DNA of 45,511 nucleotides from Candidatus Brevifilum fermentans (lineage in GTDB: Bacteria > Chloroflexota > Anaerolineae > Anaerolineales > Villigracilaceae), in assembly GCA_945877125.1 (NCBI GenBank), contig CAMCQT010000026.1, positions 1 to 45,511 on the forward strand. Reading direction: 5' to 3'. Each line of letters starts with the position of its first letter. Within the stretch, counting starts at the first letter, position 1. This document shows positions 41,225-45,511 of the stretch, piece after piece. Under the pieces are notes generated by a model. It searched no databases. It saw only the letters and a program-made list of their open reading frames with translations, and was not told the origin of the DNA. The translations under genes were made by a program, and so were the position numbers.

Positions 41225-42169
41225 TTAAGCTGATTTTTTACTGCCCAACCATGACCCAATTCCAGCGGCGATCAGTGCTCCCAAAACAATGACACCAACG
41301 ATCATCCCCCCGCTTTGAGGTGAGGTGGGCGAGACGGGCAAAGGCGTGGCGGTGGATGTCAGCGTTGGCGTAACAGGATGCGTAGCCGTGGAAGTTGGAA
41401 TACCAAAGGTCGCAGTGGCGGCGACTGTCGGTGTGGCTGTTTTGACTTCGGGCTTGCGGACAAGGAGTTTTTGCCCTTCAAATATTTCGTCGGTTGAGAG
41501 ACCGTTCAAAAGTTTGAGGTCTTCAATGGTGGTGTTGTAGTTACGAGCAATGCCCCACAATCCTTCATCTGCCTGAACCAAATGATAGACCGTTCCGTCT
41601 GCCATGGGCGTATTTACAGCCATCCCCACCGGCTGCGTACCCGATGGCGTGCCTGTGGATAAATCGTTTGTTTTAGTTCCTGCGTTCAGAACATAATATG
41701 TCACGCCGCCTGCAACTGCAAAACCTGCGCCGACATCTTGCAGGTCGGCTGAGATCATGGTCTGCAAGTCTTCGGGGTCAGCCTGCCAAATATCAACGAC
41801 GCCTGAGGCGGTTAAGGATGTGGTCGAGGCAAGATTCTCGAAGAACAAGCCGCCTTGCGAGAGATCACCTGCAACAGAATAGCCCGCTGTAATAGCACGT
41901 TGGAAAGGCGGGTTACCGGTTACATCAAAATGAGTCATCACACCTGCGCCGGCGATGTATTCAGCATGGGCTTGGGCAATGTCCATCAGAATGGGATTTA
42001 TTGTGTAGAACGGCAATTTTTCAACGGCGCGTAAATTATTCACCTCGGTGATTAAATCCAGGGCTGTGAAGTTGGGAGAAAAATGCACGGGCTGCGCCCC
42101 AACCTGCTCGGACGGAAACAGGCTCAGGGTTAAGAAAAGAAGCGGGATTAATATCCAAAAACGTTTCAT
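41225..42169 (-). CDS. Secreted or anchored CAP-domain protein with LysM
   Basis: A 314-residue surface protein. A signal peptide (LIPLLFLTLSLF) is followed by a CAP/SCP domain with MDIAQAHAEYIAGAGVMTHF, then a LysM peptidoglycan-binding repeat (YHLVQADEGLWGIARNYNTT). A Thr/Pro-rich linker follows and then a C-terminal membrane helix with SKKSA tail. It probably sits in the cell envelope. There is no ribosome binding site; TATAAT ends six bases before the ATG. Confidence 0.88.
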   Translation of the reverse strand: MKRFWILIPLLFLTLSLFPSEQVGAQPVHFSPNFTALDLITEVNNLRAVEKLPFYTINPILMDIAQAHAEYIAGAGVMTHFDVTGNPPFQRAITAGYSVAGDLSQGGLFFENLASTTSLTASGVVDIWQADPEDLQTMISADLQDVGAGFAVAGGVTYYVLNAGTKTNDLSTGTPSGTQPVGMAVNTPMADGTVYHLVQADEGLWGIARNYNTTIEDLKLLNGLSTDEIFEGQKLLVRKPEVKTATPTVAATATFGIPTSTATHPVTPTLTSTATPLPVSPTSPQSGGMIVGVIVLGALIAAGIGSWLGSKKSA

Positions 42170-42175
42170 GCCAAA

Positions 42176-42181
42176 ATTATA
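42176..42181 (-). promoter_or_regulatory. -10 box for a possible leaderless CAP-LysM transcript
   Basis: Minus-strand TATAAT followed by TTTGGC and the ATG at 42169. It has the same six-base gap as hypA and the kinase gene. Confidence 0.55.
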
Positions 42182-42221
42182 CCGTCATGTTTTGCAATCA
42201 TAGCCTTCTCAAATGTCATGG

Positions 42222-42251
42222 TTGTGTGTAAAATTATATATAATATATAAT
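42222..42251 (+). promoter_or_regulatory. Putative promoter of the metVF gene within an AT palindrome
   Basis: TTGTGT (42222-42227), an 18-base spacer and TATAAT (42246-42251). The -10 lies within AAATTATATATAATATATAATTT, a near-perfect palindrome that might also be a protein-binding site. AGGAGG follows, seven bases before the ATG. Confidence 0.5.
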
Positions 42252-42267
42252 TTTCAGGAGGCATTCC

Positions 42268-43710
42268 ATGCCCGTTTTTACGCCAGGTCGTCGGTGGCAG
42301 CCACCGTTCATGCCGTTCAAACGCGAGCCATTCAAAAAGCGCGCACTCGCCAAAATAGAGATCGCAGTGAAGGGTCCGCTGTTTGGCTGCCGCATGTGCG
42401 GCAACTGCCTCCTGCAAGAGACCGCGCTCATCTGTCCGATGGAGTGTCCGAAGGGTTTGCGAAACGGGCCGTGCGGCGGGTCAACTCCTGAAAAATGTTA
42501 CGTGGATGAAACCCGTCCGTGTATCTGGTATAAAATTTTTGAGCGTTCTTTTAAGTTTGGGCGGGAGGAGCAATTGCTGGAAGTTTTGCCGCCGCTGGAT
42601 TGGAACAAAGTGGGGACTGATTCGTGGGGCGATGTATTTGACCAAACAAAAAAAATCGGTGTGAAGAAGATCGTCTCGGGTCTGACTCAGCCTGAAGCTG
42701 GTTCTGTTTCGAAAACATTAGACTCCATCTTTAGACCCGTCCGACAGCCCGAATGGTGGCAGGGAGATTCACTTTACCATGCGCCAAAATATACCGAACC
42801 CGTCTCTGAGCTTGAGCGCAGATTGAAGGCGGGCGAGTTCGTGGTTGCCGCAGAGATTGCGCCGCCCATTTCCGTAAACACTGAGAAACTTAAGCACAAT
42901 ATAGAATTGATCAAGCCGTATGTGGCGGCGATCAATTTCACAGACAACCCGTCGGCAACTCCGCGCATGTCTTCGCTGGCGTGCAGTAAATTGGCGCTCG
43001 ACCTGGGCGCGGAACCTGTGATGCAGATCGCGGCGCGCGACCGAACGCGCGTGGGGTTGCAATCTGAGGTGATTGGCGCGGCGGCTTTGGGTATGCGGAA
43101 TATCCTGTGCATCACCGGCGACAGCATGGTACTCGGCGCAACTCCGCGCGGACGCATGGATATTGTGGATGTTGATTCGGTTCAAATGCTGTGGATTCTG
43201 CGGCGGATGCGCGATGAAAGAAAATATCTAGACGGGCGCGAGATCAAGACTCCGCCGCAATATTTTCTCGGTGCGGCGGCTTCGCCATTTGCATCCAATA
43301 TGAAATTTCAGGCGTTGCGCGAACAGAAAAAGGTTAACGCGGGCGCGCAGTTCTTCCAAACCAACGTGGTTCTGGATGCAGACGCGCTGGACGAATGGTT
43401 GAACGAAATTGCCAAGCGGAATATTTTAGACAAGGTCTATATCATGATCGGCATTACACCGCTCAAGACTTACAAGACTGCTGTTTACATGAACGATAAA
43501 GTGCCGGGCGTATTTGTCCCTGAGAAAATTTTGAAGCGCATGGAAAACGCCAAAGACAAAGGCAACGAGCAAGAGGAAGGCGTGCAGATCACACTGGAGT
43601 TGATCGAAAAGATCAAGACCAAACAAGGCGTGCATGGGATTCATCTCATGGCGGTCGGCTGGGAAGACATTGTGCCAAGGATCGTGACAGAAGCGGGCTT
43701 GGCGCACTAA
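42268..43710 (+). CDS. MetV-MetF fusion, methylenetetrahydrofolate reductase
   Basis: A 480-residue fusion. Residues about 35-115 form the MetV/MTHFR_C zinc or iron-sulfur domain, with CRMCGNCLLQ, CPMECPKGLRNGPCGGS and ETRPCIWYK. Residues about 185-480 form the MetF barrel (EFVVAAEIAPPISVNTEK, AAINFTDNPSATPRMSS, LCITGD, AQFFQTNVVLDA). In acetogens these are two subunits of the reductase that makes methyl-THF in the Wood-Ljungdahl pathway; a fused form in this organism may have the same role or serve one-carbon metabolism. AGGAGG precedes the ATG. No other Wood-Ljungdahl gene lies in the window. Confidence 0.9.
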   Translation: MPVFTPGRRWQPPFMPFKREPFKKRALAKIEIAVKGPLFGCRMCGNCLLQETALICPMECPKGLRNGPCGGSTPEKCYVDETRPCIWYKIFERSFKFGREEQLLEVLPPLDWNKVGTDSWGDVFDQTKKIGVKKIVSGLTQPEAGSVSKTLDSIFRPVRQPEWWQGDSLYHAPKYTEPVSELERRLKAGEFVVAAEIAPPISVNTEKLKHNIELIKPYVAAINFTDNPSATPRMSSLACSKLALDLGAEPVMQIAARDRTRVGLQSEVIGAAALGMRNILCITGDSMVLGATPRGRMDIVDVDSVQMLWILRRMRDERKYLDGREIKTPPQYFLGAAASPFASNMKFQALREQKKVNAGAQFFQTNVVLDADALDEWLNEIAKRNILDKVYIMIGITPLKTYKTAVYMNDKVPGVFVPEKILKRMENAKDKGNEQEEGVQITLELIEKIKTKQGVHGIHLMAVGWEDIVPRIVTEAGLAH

Positions 43711-43722
43711 CTAACTCACCTT

Positions 43723-43804
43723 ACTCGCCCTCATCCCCAACCCTTCCCCCGATGGGGAAGGGAGTCTCCTCACCCTTCGGGAAAGGGCTAGGGTGAGGGC
43801 GAGT
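43723..43804. repeat. Long imperfect palindrome downstream of metVF
   Basis: ACTCGCCCTCA (43723-43733) pairs with TGAGGGCGAGT (43794-43804). An inner CCCTTCCCC / GGGGAAGGG hairpin (43741-43762) lies between them. This type of GC-rich element is common in bacterial spacers. Confidence 0.8.
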
Positions 43805-43918
43805 TGCGCAATCCGTCTTGCGTAAGTCCTAAAGAATCAAATCTGCATAATCGGTGAAATCTGCGGATGGATTTTCGCTTTTTCCCGTTGAAAATGGAAG
43901 AACCCAAAAAGGAATTTT

Positions 43919-44227
43919 ATGTCTGCATCTATTTTTGACGAATTGGAAAAAGTTTATCCCGACATCATCAACATAATGCCAGACGATGTTTTCAACACGC
44001 ACGAATTCATGCTCGTGTTAGTGCGGGAACATCAAGAACTTTATGTTCAGGCGCTCATTGAATATTCCCAGCACGAACAACCGTCCCAGATGGTGATCGG
44101 ACAAATTGTAGAAATATTGAAGAAACGCGATGACCTGGTCACCTATCTCAGAAGTGAGGCTATCGAAAATGTGTTTGAAAAAAGCCATGATTTTGAGGTC
44201 TGGCAAAAAGTGCGAAGGCATGGGTAG
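43919..44227 (+). CDS. Conserved-looking hypothetical protein
   Basis: A 102-residue acidic helical protein (IFDELEKVYPDIINIMPDDV, LVREHQELYVQALIEYSQHE). No family is recognised. AAGGA precedes the ATG at good spacing, and a strong terminator follows, so the gene is probably real and monocistronic. Confidence 0.75.
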   Translation: MSASIFDELEKVYPDIINIMPDDVFNTHEFMLVLVREHQELYVQALIEYSQHEQPSQMVIGQIVEILKKRDDLVTYLRSEAIENVFEKSHDFEVWQKVRRHG

Positions 44228-44236
44228 CTAAAAAGA

Positions 44237-44269
44237 ACATCCCCCAAGTCCAATGGACTTGGGGGATGT
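44237..44269. terminator. Strong hairpin terminator after the hypothetical gene
   Basis: ACATCCCCCAAGTCC and GGACTTGGGGGATGT form a perfect 15-bp stem around AAT, then TTTATTGTAATTT. It may also serve the small lysine-rich gene on the minus strand. Confidence 0.9.
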
Positions 44270-44279
44270 TTATTGTAAT

Positions 44280-44366
44280 TTACTTCTTTGGTGCGGCTGG
44301 CTTCTCTTGTTTCTTCTTCTTCTTTTTATCTTTATCCTTGCCTTTTCCTTGCTCTTTATTAGCCAT
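44280..44366 (-). CDS. 28-residue lysine-rich protein
   Basis: ATG to TAA ORF of 28 codons, with GGAAAGGAGCTAAAC before the ATG, an excellent ribosome binding site. The product begins MANKEQGKGKDKDKKKKK and ends PAAPKK. About half of all residues are Lys, so it could bind RNA, DNA or acidic proteins. No family is recognised. It is isolated between two terminator-like or spacer regions. Confidence 0.7.
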   Translation of the reverse strand: MANKEQGKGKDKDKKKKKKQEKPAAPKK

Positions 44367-44608
44367 GTTTAGCTCCTTTCCAAAAACCAACTGCGTTGAT
44401 TTTTGGCTTAATTTTTTAGTCTTTACTTACGATAGAGTCAAAGCAAAGACACAACTTAGTTCTGACAATATAAATTATATCACCGGCAAACAGATGGGTT
44501 ACTTCTCGAATTCAACAATTCCCAGCATAAAAATATTGCCTACAGATTGCACAGATTTAGCAGATTTTTCTCTTTAATCTGTGGATGAATATAATCCTTC
44601 GCTTCAGA
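44367..44608. other. Spacer without recognised features
   Basis: About 240 bases of AT-rich sequence between the lysine-rich gene and the SUI1 gene. Contains GATTGCACAGATTTAGCAG-like short repeats near 44546. Promoter elements for the lysine-rich gene must lie here, but none is convincing. Confidence 0.5.
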
Positions 44609-44998
44609 TCACCCGCCAGCCACTTTGACCTTGTAGCCCAGTTTCTGCAAAGTGTCGGCGATCTTCTCGCGGTGTTCGCCCTGGATTTCGATCACGCCGT
44701 CCTTGACCGTGCCGCCGCTGCCGCAGGCTTGCTTGAGCTTTTTCGTCAGCGCGGACAAATCCCCATCTGAAAGCGCCAGCCCCTTAATCAGCGTGACCGC
44801 TTTGCCGCCGCGTCCCTTGGATTCTCGGTGCAGATACACCGTCTGCTGTTGAGGCACCCCCTCCGTCCCGCTTCGCGAGACACCTCCCCCAAATCCGACA
44901 GAATTACCGTCGTATTTGGGGGAGGCAGGTGGGGGCTGTTTTTTGCGCAAATCTCCATCTTCGGAAGACCAGACGGTTTTGGATGTGTTTTGTGTCAT
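44609..44998 (-). CDS. SUI1/YciH-family translation factor with in-frame palindromic insertion
   Basis: A 129-residue SUI1-fold protein. Residues about 53-129 form the SUI1 domain (RGGKAVTLIKGLALSDGDLS, QACGSGGTVKDG, IEIQGEHREKIADTL). Bacterial YciH binds the small ribosomal subunit and influences start-codon choice. The N-terminal linker has an odd Pro/Gly-rich segment (near residues 21-50) encoded by a palindromic repeat at 44854-44937 that keeps the reading frame. Without it the length would be about 100 residues, close to the family norm. Confidence 0.9.
   Translation of the reverse strand: MTQNTSKTVWSSEDGDLRKKQPPPASPKYDGNSVGFGGGVSRSGTEGVPQQQTVYLHRESKGRGGKAVTLIKGLALSDGDLSALTKKLKQACGSGGTVKDGVIEIQGEHREKIADTLQKLGYKVKVAGG
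44854..44937. repeat. Palindromic element inserted in frame in the SUI1 gene
   Basis: CCTCCCCCAAAT (44883-44894) pairs with ATTTGGGGGAGG (44914-44925). The arms TCCCGCTTCGCGAGACACC and CAGGTGGGGGCTG extend it. The TCCCGCTTCGCGAGACA part is related to the element near 25495-25535. It encodes about 28 residues of the SUI1 linker. Confidence 0.85.
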
Positions 44999-45044
44999 GG
45001 CGTTAAGGATACAAGCAAACTCTGCATTGCGCCAGTGTTTATTG

Positions 45045-45511
45045 CTACTCCACCACCGTGACCGTGACCACGTTACTCTTCACCGTCTCGCCGCTTGTCG
45101 TTACACCCTCCGCCCAAAATTGATGTGTGCCGAGAGATAATGTCCACCAGGTTTGATACGAAGTGGTCGGTGCGGAGAGGGTCGTCAATGCAACACCATC
45201 TACGAAGAAGGTGACTTGCGCGAGGTCGGGAACTGTCAGCGTGGAGAATGCCAATTGTTGGGCACTCAGGTCAAGGCTGGGGGTGATGCGGTAGGTTGTG
45301 TTGTCGGTCGGCGACGTGAGGGTTAATCCGCTGGATGAGATTGGCGTCGCGTTGGCATCATCCAATAAAGGCAAACCTTGCGAGCGCGCCCAATCTTGCG
45401 CTGCAATGGGGAGATTGAGAACAACTTCACCTGTGGCTGAAAATTGATAAAAGGTGTCAGGCGTGGCGGGCTGGGTGCCTGCGATAAACCATTCGGTTTT
45501 GGTGTGCGGGC
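45045..45511 (-). CDS. C-terminal part of a penicillin-binding protein (PBP1C-like)
   Basis: The last about 155 residues of a protein whose N terminus is beyond the window. It reads HTKTEWFIAGTQPATPDTFY at the edge, the type of linker seen in Chloroflexota class A penicillin-binding proteins. A BiPBP_C-like beta-sandwich follows (SPTDNTTYRI, VTFFVDGVAL, FWAEGVTTSG). The transglycosylase and transpeptidase domains are not visible, so the assignment is by similarity to this C-terminal region. Confidence 0.7.
   Translation of the reverse strand, partial: PHTKTEWFIAGTQPATPDTFYQFSATGEVVLNLPIAAQDWARSQGLPLLDDANATPISSSGLTLTSPTDNTTYRITPSLDLSAQQLAFSTLTVPDLAQVTFFVDGVALTTLSAPTTSYQTWWTLSLGTHQFWAEGVTTSGETVKSNVVTVTVVE

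Overview
The window is a 45.5-kb stretch of bacterial chromosome with about 50 protein genes, many dispersed palindromic repeats, and no tRNA, rRNA or CRISPR array that I could see. Protein content and style suggest an anaerobic or facultative member of the Chloroflexota, probably class Anaerolineae. Pointers are the Isp-type hydrogenase, the MetV-MetF fusion, a lipoprotein serpin, a transmembrane Ser/Thr kinase, an uvrC / receiver / small membrane protein / prfA / prmC / sua5 run, and a penicillin-binding protein with a C-terminal beta domain. This taxonomic call is inference from recognised families, not a marker-gene result.

Region 1 (1-13.3 kb, minus strand) is a large hydrogenase locus. 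In transcription order it holds an excisionase-type HTH regulator with a PocR-like cysteine sensor domain, tusA, three DsrE-family proteins, a GcvH-like lipoyl protein, and a membrane-bound uptake [NiFe] hydrogenase in the order hynS-isp1-isp2-hynL. A TDT-family anion transporter follows, then a hydrogenase maturation protease and hypA, hypB, hypC, hypD and hypE. A REP-associated transposase flanked by REP-like palindromes separates hypD from hypE. Putting TusA, DsrE and a lipoyl protein (the parts list of sulfur-relay pathways such as sHdr) in front of a hydrogenase whose Isp2 subunit is itself HdrD-like suggests a hydrogen-linked sulfur-transfer system. This is the most interesting content of the window.

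Region 2 (13.5-24.7 kb) is mostly housekeeping. It holds a GNAT acetyltransferase, a serpin, a convergent nucleosidase / cinA pair, a Ser/Thr kinase with an extracytoplasmic RskA-like region, a Yip1 protein, and then uvrC, a lone receiver domain, a small membrane protein, prfA, prmC and sua5/tsaC. Several genes have a TATAAT-like box ending only 6-8 nt before the start codon, which suggests leaderless transcripts.

Region 3 (24.7-29.5 kb) is accessory. A roughly 1-kb gene-free stretch of palindromic elements is followed by a STAND/NB-ARC-like NTPase with near-identical 120-bp TPR repeats, a UPF0175 / PIN-like toxin-antitoxin pair and two small membrane proteins.

Region 4 (29.5-37 kb, minus strand) holds a zinc alcohol dehydrogenase, a TrmH/SpoU RNA methyltransferase and an oligopeptide ABC transporter operon in which one permease is fused to an ATPase.

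Region 5 (37-45.5 kb) holds an S9 peptidase, a creatininase-family protein with a degenerate duplicated N-terminal half, a stand-alone AsnC/Lrp ligand domain, a CAP-LysM surface protein, a MetV-MetF fusion, a 28-residue lysine-rich protein, a SUI1 protein carrying an in-frame palindromic element, and the C-terminal part of a penicillin-binding protein cut by the window edge.
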